Source: JBGAJN01 sp044224905 (lineage in GTDB: Bacteria; Verrucomicrobiota; Verrucomicrobiia; Limisphaerales; JBGAJN01). From it: 64,000 nucleotides of DNA. Under the pieces are notes generated by a model. That model did not search any database. It was not told where the DNA came from and saw nothing but the letters and a program-made list of their open reading frames with translations. Positions within the stretch are counted from its first letter, which is position 1, and every line of letters begins with the position of its first letter. The DNA lies in contig JBGAJN010000001.1 in assembly GCA_044224905.1 (NCBI GenBank), positions 1,488,001 through 1,552,000 on the forward strand, given 5' to 3'. Of this stretch, positions 1 through 7,646 are shown one piece after another. The translations under genes and the position numbers were made by a program.

Positions 1-2400
1 GACTGGTAGATTGAACACTTTTTTCCAAATTGTGGCGAGTTCGTGTTCAATTGGATTGCGAGGGATAACTGAAGCATCGCCAAGTTCGTGGTGGCAGGAT
101 TGGGGCGCGGGAAGCGCCTGGCGGTCGACTTTACCGTTGGGCGTCAACGGGAGCGCATTGAGCACGACCATCGCAGTGGGCACCATATAGGTGGGTAGGC
201 GCTTGGCGATTTCCCGCCGGATAGTTGAAGTGTCGAGCTTGCAATTTGGAGCAGGGACTAAGTAAGCCACTAGGTGACGTCCCTTATAGCCGTCGTCACG
301 CGCAATCACTGTCGCTTGTGCAACCGATGGCTGCTCGGTCAGGACGGATTCAATTTCACCCGGTTCGACGCGGAAGCCCCGGATCTTTACTTGATGATCC
401 GCGCGCCCGAGAAACTCGATTGTGCCATCGGATTGCCACCGTGCCAGGTCGCCGGTTTTGTACAAGCGGTTGTCCCTACCTTGTTTGAAGGGGTGAGGGA
501 CAAATCGTTCGGCAGTGAGTTCCGGTCGGTTTCGATATCCGCGGGCCAGGCAAACTCCACCGATGCACAACTCGCCAACGCCTCCCTGCGGCACCAGGTC
601 GTTGTAATTGTCCAACAAATGTATTTCACAGTTGTTCAGCGGACGACCGATGGACGGCAGGTCCGGCCAATTCGCGGGATTGCCTTCCAGCAGGTAGGCC
701 GTGACCACGTGGGCTTCGGTGGGGCCATAGTGATTCCAGAGATTGCATCCCGGCATCTGTCCGAAGAAACGGCGTATGCTGGGGCCGATGCGGAGTTGCT
801 CTCCCGCAATTATCACCTCTTTCAACTGAACTCGCGGGCTGGCGGGATCCATTGCGATTTCCGCGAGGCGTTCAAGCATGACGAATGGCAGGAATAGTCG
901 GTCGATTTGCGTTTCCGCGATCACTCGCAACAGCGCAGCCGGATCCTTTCGCGTTTCTTCGGCAATGAGGACAAGGGTTCCACCGGAAGCCCACGTGGAG
1001 AAAATTTCTTGAAACGACACGTCGAAACCGAGGTTCGCGAACTGCAGGGTGCGGTTTCCTGATTGCATCGCCGAAGTCGAACATTGCCAATCGATCAAGT
1101 TCATCAGCGCTCGATGCGGCATCTCGACCCCCTTGGGCTGGCCGGTCGAACCTGACGTGTACAGGACGTAAGCTAAGTTGTCCGGAGTGCTTGTCGGTTC
1201 GGGATTCAAGTCGGTTTCCCGCGCAATCCGCAATTGCAATACATCGAGGTCAATTACCTGCAGCGAAGTTTGTTCGTTGCCGTGCCACTGCCGTAGGAGT
1301 GCAGTGTACGGCGGCGCGGTGAGAGCTACTTTGCAGGCGGCATCGCGCGCGAGGAATTGGAGTCGCTTTTCCGGAAGGCTGGAATCCAGCGGCACGTACA
1401 CTCCGCCCGCTTTTAGAATACCCAGTACCGCGACCATCATCTCCACGGAACGATTCAGATAGACCGCAACCGGTACGTCGGGACCCACCCCAATAGATCG
1501 CAGGTAGTGCGCGAGACGGTTGGCTTGGCGATTCAATTGGTCGTACGAGAGAGATATATTTCCGTATACCACCGCCGGATTGTCCGGCGTTCGCGCCGCT
1601 TGCGCTTCGAACAGCTCGGGTAAAATCGCATCTGAAATGGGCCGTGCGGTGTTATTGAATTCGTCGATCAAAGTGCGGCGTTCTTCGGCGTCAATAATTG
1701 AAAAGCTTCTCAGGGCTGCGTGTTGGGCTCGTTCATCGAGTCTCCCGAGTAACGCGATCAAGCGTCGCTGGTGCTTTTCCAACGCATCAGTCGTGTAGTG
1801 ATCGGAATTGGCTTCCAGCTCGAAGCGGAGGCTGGATGAATCGTCGCTCTCGCGGAAATGAACTATCAAATCCTCCACCGGGCCCAGAGCCAGCGGTTGG
1901 ACAGGATTTGCCTGCCCGGCAAAGTAGGATCCCGCTGTGTAAGGTATGGAGTGAATTGACGTCCAACACTGGCGCGCCGGATTTGCGATTGCTGCGTCGG
2001 AAACTAGTTGGTGCTCGGCGAAAGTCGGCGTTTGCTCGGCGGTTTTCCAAATGCGGGCTATTTGGTCGAAGAATTCAAGAACGCTTTGCTCCGGATCGGC
2101 ACTCAATCGGATGGGGAGCGCATTTCCAATGGGGGCAGTGGGCGCGCCATTCTGATTTCGGCTAACCGGGACGGTCGTTATCGCAAATGCCAAATCCTGC
2201 GCACTGGTAAATCGATGGAGATACAGCGCAACCACTCCTGTGATTGTTTGCGCCAGACGAGTGCCGTTGATTTCCCCGATCGATCGCAATCGCGTAGCTA
2301 CGCCCTCAGGAAGCAGGAAAGTAGAGCGGATGCTCCCCGGAGAATTCCTTCCGGTCGAGTCTTTTGATTCACTGGCACGAGTTGCTTTCGAGGTGCTCAC
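1..2400 (-). CDS. Non-ribosomal peptide synthetase, partial (half condensation domain, adenylation domain, start of carrier domain)
   Basis: This is the first 800 codons of a modular NRPS; the 3' end is beyond the window. Residues about 25-215 match the C-terminal half of a condensation domain, and the N-terminal half with HHxxxDG is absent. Residues about 230-750 are an adenylation domain with clear core motifs: TSGSTG (residues 415-420, nt 1158-1141), NHYGPTEA (nt 735-712), YKTGDLARW, a GRxDxQVKIRG stretch and NGKVDR near nt 145. Aligning by eye with GrsA gives the pocket residues D-V-Q-F-I-A-H-V-V, which resembles published proline codes. The last residues begin a peptidyl carrier domain. 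The GTG at 2400-2398 is the first usable start after an in-frame TGA near 2434; the Shine-Dalgarno is weak. An aldo/keto-reductase-like gene lies upstream on the same strand. The family assignment is firm; the proline specificity is inferred. Confidence 0.9.
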   Translation of the reverse strand, partial: MSTSKATRASESKDSTGRNSPGSIRSTFLLPEGVATRLRSIGEINGTRLAQTITGVVALYLHRFTSAQDLAFAITTVPVSRNQNGAPTAPIGNALPIRLSADPEQSVLEFFDQIARIWKTAEQTPTFAEHQLVSDAAIANPARQCWTSIHSIPYTAGSYFAGQANPVQPLALGPVEDLIVHFRESDDSSSLRFELEANSDHYTTDALEKHQRRLIALLGRLDERAQHAALRSFSIIDAEERRTLIDEFNNTARPISDAILPELFEAQAARTPDNPAVVYGNISLSYDQLNRQANRLAHYLRSIGVGPDVPVAVYLNRSVEMMVAVLGILKAGGVYVPLDSSLPEKRLQFLARDAACKVALTAPPYTALLRQWHGNEQTSLQVIDLDVLQLRIARETDLNPEPTSTPDNLAYVLYTSGSTGQPKGVEMPHRALMNLIDWQCSTSAMQSGNRTLQFANLGFDVSFQEIFSTWASGGTLVLIAEETRKDPAALLRVIAETQIDRLFLPFVMLERLAEIAMDPASPRVQLKEVIIAGEQLRIGPSIRRFFGQMPGCNLWNHYGPTEAHVVTAYLLEGNPANWPDLPSIGRPLNNCEIHLLDNYNDLVPQGGVGELCIGGVCLARGYRNRPELTAERFVPHPFKQGRDNRLYKTGDLARWQSDGTIEFLGRADHQVKIRGFRVEPGEIESVLTEQPSVAQATVIARDDGYKGRHLVAYLVPAPNCKLDTSTIRREIAKRLPTYMVPTAMVVLNALPLTPNGKVDRQALPAPQSCHHELGDASVIPRNPIEHELATIWKKVFNLPV

Positions 2401-2478
2401 GCTATTCCAATCTCGTCGCCTTTTGCCTCACCGCACTTAAATGGTTTTCGATTTGCATCTGCTTGCGAAGGACTACTG

Positions 2479-2508
2479 GATGATCGTCGATTTAACGACA
2501 AGATCATC
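2479..2508. promoter_or_regulatory. Stem-loop in the NRPS upstream region
   Basis: An 11-bp stem (2479-2489 pairing with 2496-2508) has a 2-nt bulge and a 6-nt AT-rich loop. It lies about 80-110 bp upstream of the NRPS start and has no following T-run. It could be an operator or a leader structure. Function is unknown. Confidence 0.3.
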
Positions 2509-2548
2509 AATATCTTACTCCGGCAGGAACTGCAATCGTCGTTGGGGG

Positions 2549-2575
2549 AAAAATGACCTTCGAAACGGTCAGTTT
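2549..2575 (-). terminator. Possible weak intrinsic terminator after the aldo/keto-reductase-like gene
   Basis: On the minus strand, a 5-bp stem (2567-2571 with 2554-2558) and an 8-nt loop are followed by five T residues (2553-2549). Adjacent A/T stretches can extend the stem. It lies about 100 bp after the stop of the upstream gene and about 150 bp before the NRPS start, which fits separate transcription of the two genes. The stem is short, so efficiency is doubtful. Confidence 0.4.
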
Positions 2576-2669
2576 TCTCACTTTTGACTACGCCGGATTG
2601 CTAGATTATTGATACGGATCCGGCACCGAAAACAAATACAGCGCTCCACTTGAGGCGCAAGGCGCTGAG

Positions 2670-3821
2670 CTAACTGGGGTGCGTGCAAACCAAGTCGGCC
2701 TGCGGATTGATGCCCCAGCGTTTGCCGATGGATTCCAAATCATCGTTGAGCGTCCAGCGGTCGGGCTGGGCGTCGCCTTGGTGTTCCGGGTTGCCGCCCT
2801 TGAGCGCCATGCAGCCTTTGTTGTTGCCGATTGCGGCGATGGCGTTGACTTCGTCCGCGCTGAGTTTGAGTGAAGCGAGTCGCGGATCGGTGCCGACGGC
2901 GGCGAGTTCGTCCACCTTCGTCTCGATGCTCTTGCCGGATTTTTCTTCGATCAATGTCGGGATGACACTCCTCACTGGTCCGTGCGAAAGGTTCCACAAG
3001 CTCGCGAGCTGGAGCATCGTGATGTTGTGTTTTTTGGCGATGCTGCGCATCTGGTCGAGCTTCGCGTTGCCCGCTTCCACCCATCCGGCCGGACGAAATG
3101 CGCGGTGATCGGACTGTCCGAACTTGTGTCCGGGCTTCACGTCATCGTGGAACAAGCCGCCGTAATCCACAACGCGAGTGATGACCTTGACGTTGTTTTT
3201 CTCCGCAGCGGGCAGACATAGATTACCGGGCCATGGTTCGAGTGGATTCAAAATAATCATCGCCCAATCAACGAGCGCTCCGAAGCGTTCGAAGTTCAAA
3301 ATGATATCGAGGCTGAACCCATTCGCCGGTCCGGGCGCGATGCCGAGACGATCGGTAAGTCCGGCGTTCTTGAGTTGCTCCATTCCTTTCCAGACGGCGT
3401 CGCTCGAATAGCCCGTGTAGTCCGGGTTGTGCAAGAGCACGAGGTCGAACTTGCTTGCACCGATGCGCGCGAGCGACTTCTCCGTGGCGGAGCGCAGATA
3501 GCTGGCATACTGATCCGACTTCCGCAGGCGCGGGTCGGTGAAGCGCGGGAAACCTTTGGAGCCATCGCGCTTGCCTTCGTAGAAGTCGTGACCGACCGCG
3601 CCGACGAGGCAATATGTGTCGCGCGGGATGCCTTGCAACGCGCGGCCAAGAATCTCATCGGCCTGGCCGTTGCCGTAAACGTCCGCCGTCATGAACGTGC
3701 GAATGCCGCGATCGTAGGCGTGGCGGATCACTTGGAGAAAGCGGGCGTCGTCCAGCGGTTCGCCGAAGTGCATGAAGCGGCCGCCACTCCAGATCCCGTA
3801 AGCAGTGCGTGTCAGTTCCAT
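2670..3821 (-). CDS. Aldo/keto-reductase-like protein with an altered catalytic tetrad
   Basis: This 383-residue protein has the TIM-barrel pattern of the aldo/keto reductase superfamily: the TADVYGNG stretch with Tyr49, the LLHNPD motif with the conserved His, and a C-terminal cofactor-binding half. Two residues of the Asp-Tyr-Lys-His tetrad appear replaced. The position five before Tyr49 is Met44 rather than Asp, and the Lys position in the following strand is Ala75 (VGAVG instead of a typical TKVG). It has no signal peptide, so it should be cytoplasmic. It lies downstream of a Gfo/Idh/MocA gene on the same strand with a hairpin between them. It may bind NADP(H) without normal carbonyl reduction, or use a modified site. 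The family call is good; the reaction is unknown. Confidence 0.8.
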   Translation of the reverse strand: MELTRTAYGIWSGGRFMHFGEPLDDARFLQVIRHAYDRGIRTFMTADVYGNGQADEILGRALQGIPRDTYCLVGAVGHDFYEGKRDGSKGFPRFTDPRLRKSDQYASYLRSATEKSLARIGASKFDLVLLHNPDYTGYSSDAVWKGMEQLKNAGLTDRLGIAPGPANGFSLDIILNFERFGALVDWAMIILNPLEPWPGNLCLPAAEKNNVKVITRVVDYGGLFHDDVKPGHKFGQSDHRAFRPAGWVEAGNAKLDQMRSIAKKHNITMLQLASLWNLSHGPVRSVIPTLIEEKSGKSIETKVDELAAVGTDPRLASLKLSADEVNAIAAIGNNKGCMALKGGNPEHQGDAQPDRWTLNDDLESIGKRWGINPQADLVCTHPS

Positions 3822-3838
3822 AATGTATAAAATTCAAC

Positions 3839-3872
3839 GGTGTCGCGCGTTCGTTGCGATGCGCGCGACACC
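3839..3872. terminator. Perfect 11-bp inverted repeat between genes
   Basis: A GC-rich 11-bp arm (3839-3849) is perfectly complementary to 3862-3872, with a 12-nt loop. It lies between the end of the Gfo/Idh/MocA gene (3979) and the start of the aldo/keto-reductase-like gene (3821), both on the minus strand. On that strand it is followed by an AT-rich stretch without a clean T-run. It could be a partial terminator, an mRNA-stabilising hairpin or an operator 18 bp upstream of the downstream start codon. Confidence 0.45.
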
Positions 3873-3978
3873 AGCGGTCGAGAATTTAGATTTTCGCGCC
3901 GCTCGGAGCAAACCTCATTTTGACGGAGGTTGAGCGGCGATTGCCTTTATGGGGCAGGCGTGATGCCTGCACCGCGAC

Positions 3979-5337
3979 TTACACCACCTTCCACGGCGGG
4001 CTTTGCGGCACGTCGAGCCACTGGGGATTGCCCGTGCCGCCCACGAACTCTTCGCGCTCTGGACTCCAGGCGATCTTTTGCCCGTGATAGTAGGCAAGGT
4101 TGGTGAGATGGCAGACGGTGACCGAACGCGCGCCGACTTCCACATCGGTGATCGGCTTTTTCCGGCTGCGGATGCACGCGAGGAAATCCGCCTTGTGATC
4201 CGTGCTGTGGTAGAGCGTCACTTTTGGCTTCGCGAGGAATTCCGTTTCGAGCGCGTCGAGTTGCTGCGTGAGCGCGGGCTTGTCGTCCTTGCTGATGAAC
4301 TTCGCTTTCTCCACGCCGCCGACGGTGAGTTGAATCTTGCCGCGATTCACGAACAACTTCCCGCCCGTGCCGGTGAACGTTACGCCGTTTTCGCTGACGT
4401 GGAACATCTCCACGCCGTTGGCGTATTTAAACTGCACGCCGTTTTCCGCGGTCTGCCAGTTTGCCGGCGGAGTAATTTCCGTCGGTCCGCTCGCGTCCAT
4501 GCCGAGGCCCCATTGCGCGATGTCGAAATGATGCGCGCCCCAATCGGTCACGCCGCCGCCGCCAAATTCGCGATACTTCCGCCACGCCGGGAAGTGATCG
4601 TGCATGCCGCGCGGGCTGAGAACGGAATTGTACGGACGCGGCGACGCCGGTCCGAGCCAGAGATTCCAGTCTAATCCGGGTTCGTCCGGTTCCGCTGCTA
4701 GATCGCACGGGACGCCGGGGCCGCCGACGCCGACGTGGACGGTTTTCACTTTGCCGATCGCGCCGTTCTGCACGAGCTCGCACGCGACGCGGAATTCGCG
4801 CGACGATCGCTGCATCGAGCCGACTTGAAATACGCGGCGATTGCGGCGCGTGGCGTTGACCATCGCACGCGCCTGATGGATCGACTGGCAGAGCGGCTTT
4901 TCGCAGTAGATGTCCTTGCCCGCATTCGCCGCAGCAATCGCGATGTAAGCGTGCCAGTGATCCGGCGTGGCGATCACGACGGCGTCGATGTCGGGCCGCG
5001 CGAGCAACTGGCGGAAATCATTATAGGCTGTGCAGCCTTTGTAAGCAGGGCGATCCGTTTCCTTCGCGTAAAAATCTTCCACCGTTTTCTTGGCGGCATT
5101 GCGACGCGTGGTGTCGACGTCGCACACGGCGACGACCTGCGTTTCCTTCGAGCGAATGAAACCGCCGAGCAAACCGCGGCTCTGCTTGCCCATTCCGATA
5201 AAGCCGAGCGTGATGCGGTCGTTGGCGGAAAGGCGGCGGCCAGTCTGGCAACCGGTGAGGATCAGCGGCACGCCTGCGCTCGTGAGCGCTGCGGCTTGGA
5301 GAAAATAACGACGGGAAAAATGAGAGGACTTGTGCAT
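3979..5337 (-). CDS. Gfo/Idh/MocA family oxidoreductase, Tat-exported lipoprotein
   Basis: This is an NAD(P)-dependent sugar or inositol type dehydrogenase of 452 residues. The N-terminus carries a twin-arginine-like signal (SRRYFLQ, residues 8-14) ending in a lipobox-like LTGC with Cys30, so export and lipid anchoring are likely. The Rossmann nucleotide motif is GFIGMG (45-50), followed by the acidic VCDVD strand end, the ATPDHWH segment and the family's EKP motif at 146-148. The C-terminal half has the alpha/beta substrate domain typical of the exported PVC and Bacteroidetes members. The start is supported by the signal peptide. The gene lies upstream of the aldo/keto-reductase-like gene on the same strand. 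Substrate cannot be read from the sequence. Confidence 0.9.
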   Translation of the reverse strand: MHKSSHFSRRYFLQAAALTSAGVPLILTGCQTGRRLSANDRITLGFIGMGKQSRGLLGGFIRSKETQVVAVCDVDTTRRNAAKKTVEDFYAKETDRPAYKGCTAYNDFRQLLARPDIDAVVIATPDHWHAYIAIAAANAGKDIYCEKPLCQSIHQARAMVNATRRNRRVFQVGSMQRSSREFRVACELVQNGAIGKVKTVHVGVGGPGVPCDLAAEPDEPGLDWNLWLGPASPRPYNSVLSPRGMHDHFPAWRKYREFGGGGVTDWGAHHFDIAQWGLGMDASGPTEITPPANWQTAENGVQFKYANGVEMFHVSENGVTFTGTGGKLFVNRGKIQLTVGGVEKAKFISKDDKPALTQQLDALETEFLAKPKVTLYHSTDHKADFLACIRSRKKPITDVEVGARSVTVCHLTNLAYYHGQKIAWSPEREEFVGGTGNPQWLDVPQSPPWKVV

Positions 5338-5406
5338 GTCGGCTTTATGCGCCGCCGCGTCTTGCCCCGCAAGTCTGGTTTTCTCGGCAACACCAGAGAG
5401 ATTTTA

Positions 5407-5518
5407 CTGAAGGTAACAAAGGAAACGAAGTTCCGCAGGAATCGCGACCGAGTTGGAGCGGTGCCTTTGAAGCTGATTCTGCAGGTCTTCTTTTCTTCGC
5501 GACCTTCGTTCTCTTCTG
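5407..5518. repeat. Long imperfect inverted repeat in an intergenic gap
   Basis: The arm 5407-5430 pairs with 5495-5518 (17 of 24 positions by eye), and the pairing appears to continue inward with gaps to about 5444/5475. It fills most of the 187-bp gap between two minus-strand genes (5525-6037 and 3979-5337). The arms are built from GGAAACGAAG-like units. It could be a small non-autonomous element or a transcript-processing hairpin. No coding potential was seen inside. Confidence 0.45.
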
Positions 5519-5524
5519 TTCAAA

Positions 5525-6037
5525 TTAGAACCCCATCTTCTGCAATTCCGTCTGCAACTCCATCTGGAATTCCTGAATGTCCATCGCGGAAGGTTTGTAG
5601 CCTTGGACCTTGGGTGCGAGACCGAGACGGCCGGATTGATCGAGATACCACGCAGCGGATTGACCGTCGCTGAACGTAACGTTGCCGCTGACCATTGCGC
5701 CAGGGCGCGCGATCGTATCGACGCTCACTTTGACGTTGCCGGCACCGGCCGGCGGAAGTTCCGGCGGGAGCAACTCGGCGCCTTCGTCGAGGATGTCCTC
5801 GTTGCCCGGCGGGAGCGGTTGCGCAGTGGGCGGCTTGGGCGCGGCCGCGACCGGTGCAGCCTTGGGCGGCTCCGGATCCTTGGGCATCAACTTCAAGTCA
5901 TCGATCAGGAAACGGACCTCCATGTAGGTCGGACGCAGATTGAACTCGGTTTCGAGCTTCTTCTGAATGTCGGCAATCTTGAGGCCCTGTTCGATCCACT
6001 GGGCCACTTGCAATTTCTGTGCGTCGTTTAATTTCAT
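5525..6037 (-). CDS. Conserved hypothetical protein with HTH-like N-terminus and proline/alanine-rich linker
   Basis: This 170-residue soluble protein has no signal peptide. Residues 1-55 (KLNDAQKLQVAQWIEQGLK and onward) predict as helices resembling a helix-turn-helix: a stretch that counts as 'non-specific extension' of IADIQKKLETEF into a second helical pair. Residues 56-95 are a flexible Pro/Ala-rich linker. Residues 95-150 look like a small beta domain with the sequence SGNVTFSDGQSAAWYLDQSG, and the end (DIQEFQMELQTELQKMGF) is an amphipathic helix. I recognise the general type from Verrucomicrobia genomes but know no function. It is divergent from the secreted hydrolase starting at 6171. 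The start at 6037 is the only ATG that gives the full N-terminal domain. Confidence 0.75.
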   Translation of the reverse strand: MKLNDAQKLQVAQWIEQGLKIADIQKKLETEFNLRPTYMEVRFLIDDLKLMPKDPEPPKAAPVAAAPKPPTAQPLPPGNEDILDEGAELLPPELPPAGAGNVKVSVDTIARPGAMVSGNVTFSDGQSAAWYLDQSGRLGLAPKVQGYKPSAMDIQEFQMELQTELQKMGF

Positions 6038-6170
6038 AATCCGGTTCCGCTATTCCGTAGAAAGCAGCGCGGGGTTTCAACTGAATTCTTCACCAAACAT
6101 TCTCCGCACGAAACCTCCCGCCGTCTTTTGCTTCGCCAAAATCCGAGCGCCGCGGCAATCTTCCCTCACG

Positions 6171-7022
6171 ATGCGTCTGCCGAAACTTCTCCTCGCCGCG
6201 CTCTGTGGCCACGCGCTGACCCTCGCGATTTGCGCGGCGGAATTGCCGCCGTTCACCCCGGGCCGCAGCGAAATCGCCTTCACCAAGTCCGCGCAACAAT
6301 CCGAGGCCGACGAAGTGAAATGGCGCCTCCACGCCGAAGAAACTCCCGGCACCTACGACGTGAAGAAGGAAAAATTCCGCCTCATCGTTCCGCCAGCCTA
6401 CACGCACACGAAGCCGCACGGGCTCTTTATCTGGATTGATTCGGGCAACGAACCCAAAATCGCCCGCGATTGGGAACCCGTGCTCGCCGCGCGCAAACTC
6501 ATCTTCATCGGCGCGTTCAACTCCGGCAACCCGCGGCCCATTTTCGACCGCGTGCGGATGGCAGTGGATGCGAACCTCAATCTCCGCGACCGCTTCAACG
6601 TCGATGGCCGGCGGGTGTTCGTCTCCGGATTCTCCGGCGGCGCGCGCGTGGCGAGCATGCTCGGCGTCTGCTGGGCGGACATGTTCTCCGGCACGATGCC
6701 GTTCATGGGCGTGAACTTTTACACCGACCTCCCGGCGGAGAAGGGGAAGCAGTATGGCCTGAGCTACCTCCCCGACGACGACGTGCTGGCGATCGCCAAG
6801 CGTGCCTGCCGCTACGTGCTCGTAACGGGCGAAAAGGATTTCAATCGCGACAACACCAAGTCCGCCTTCGAGAACGGATTCAAGAAGGAAGGTTTCAAGC
6901 GCGTGGAATATCTCGAAGTGCCCAAGCAAGGCCACACGCCGCCGTCCGCGAAATGGCTGGAGGCGGGACTGCGATTGCTCGATGGGGAGAAGTCGGGGGA
7001 GACGGCAATGAGGTCAGACTGA
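6171..7022 (+). CDS. Secreted alpha/beta-hydrolase-like protein
   Basis: The protein is 283 residues. I chose the ATG at 6171 because it gives a Sec signal peptide (MRLPKLLLAALCGHALTLAI, cleavage near residues 22-24); the frame is open further upstream but that stretch overlaps the divergent gene. The nucleophile elbow GFSGG places the likely Ser at residue 155 in VSGFSGGARVA. A late GHTPP segment could carry the catalytic His, with an acidic residue in the VTGEKDFN strand. This is the arrangement of small PHB-depolymerase or esterase-like exported hydrolases. Substrate is unknown. Confidence 0.8.
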   Translation: MRLPKLLLAALCGHALTLAICAAELPPFTPGRSEIAFTKSAQQSEADEVKWRLHAEETPGTYDVKKEKFRLIVPPAYTHTKPHGLFIWIDSGNEPKIARDWEPVLAARKLIFIGAFNSGNPRPIFDRVRMAVDANLNLRDRFNVDGRRVFVSGFSGGARVASMLGVCWADMFSGTMPFMGVNFYTDLPAEKGKQYGLSYLPDDDVLAIAKRACRYVLVTGEKDFNRDNTKSAFENGFKKEGFKRVEYLEVPKQGHTPPSAKWLEAGLRLLDGEKSGETAMRSD

Positions 7023-7074
7023 AACCTATTTTGTCCAACCTTAGAATTATATTTTGCGACATCCTGTTCGTGTG

Positions 7075-7611
7075 ATGCGAATTAAAATAATCATCGTCGC
7101 GGTATTCGTTGTGGCAGTCGCCATAGCGGTTTGGAGAAAGCCGGCGCGACCGGAGCTGCGCGTCGGGTTCTACCCTGAAGAAAATATAATTGATTCCGAG
7201 ACACAGAGAGTGCTGGACGATGCCGAGCACTTCACTTTGCTATCGATCGATCCGACACATCCAGCATTTCAGAGCAAGGCAGCGCCGCCGAAGGAAACAT
7301 TTCATGATTACCAAGTGCTTGGTAAGACCGAGATTCGAACTGCTGAAGAGCGGCGCGAGTTGTTGGCTGCGTTATACGAGGGAATCAGAGAAGCCGATGG
7401 TGTGCTTGTGGAATGCTTCAACCCGCGACATGGGATAAGCGCACAGTTGGGCAGATTGAATGTTGATCTCCTCATTTGTTTTGAGTGCAAATCTCTGAAG
7501 GCCTTCACGTACGCCGCTAATGGTGAGACGCATTTCATCGCACGGTCGCCTCAAGTGATTTTTAACCGAGCAGTCGAGAAGGCAGGCTTGGCTACCGTTA
7601 AGGAGAGATGA
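7075..7611 (+). CDS. Hypothetical membrane-anchored protein
   Basis: This 178-residue protein has one N-terminal transmembrane segment (residues 3-20, Ile/Val-rich), then a soluble domain outside the membrane. I do not recognise the family. The start at 7075 places the hydrophobic segment right at the N-terminus; an ATG at 7054 in the same frame adds seven residues and cannot be excluded. It lies 52 bp after the hydrolase gene on the same strand and may be cotranscribed. A small inverted repeat (7610-7615 with 7623-7628) overlaps the stop codon, in the gap to the convergent SMP-30 gene. Confidence 0.65.
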   Translation: MRIKIIIVAVFVVAVAIAVWRKPARPELRVGFYPEENIIDSETQRVLDDAEHFTLLSIDPTHPAFQSKAAPPKETFHDYQVLGKTEIRTAEERRELLAALYEGIREADGVLVECFNPRHGISAQLGRLNVDLLICFECKSLKAFTYAANGETHFIARSPQVIFNRAVEKAGLATVKER

Positions 7612-7646
7612 CAGGGCGCTGTCCTGTCTGAAGAGCGAAGGCTCAG

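Noticed and set aside
274..2367. Plus-strand open frames over the first 2.4 kb
   Set aside because: They overlap the clear NRPS adenylation domain on the minus strand and encode no recognisable motif.
7610..7628. Short inverted repeat between convergent genes considered as a bidirectional terminator
   Set aside because: Only 6-bp arms with a 7-nt loop and no T-run on either strand; too weak to annotate separately.
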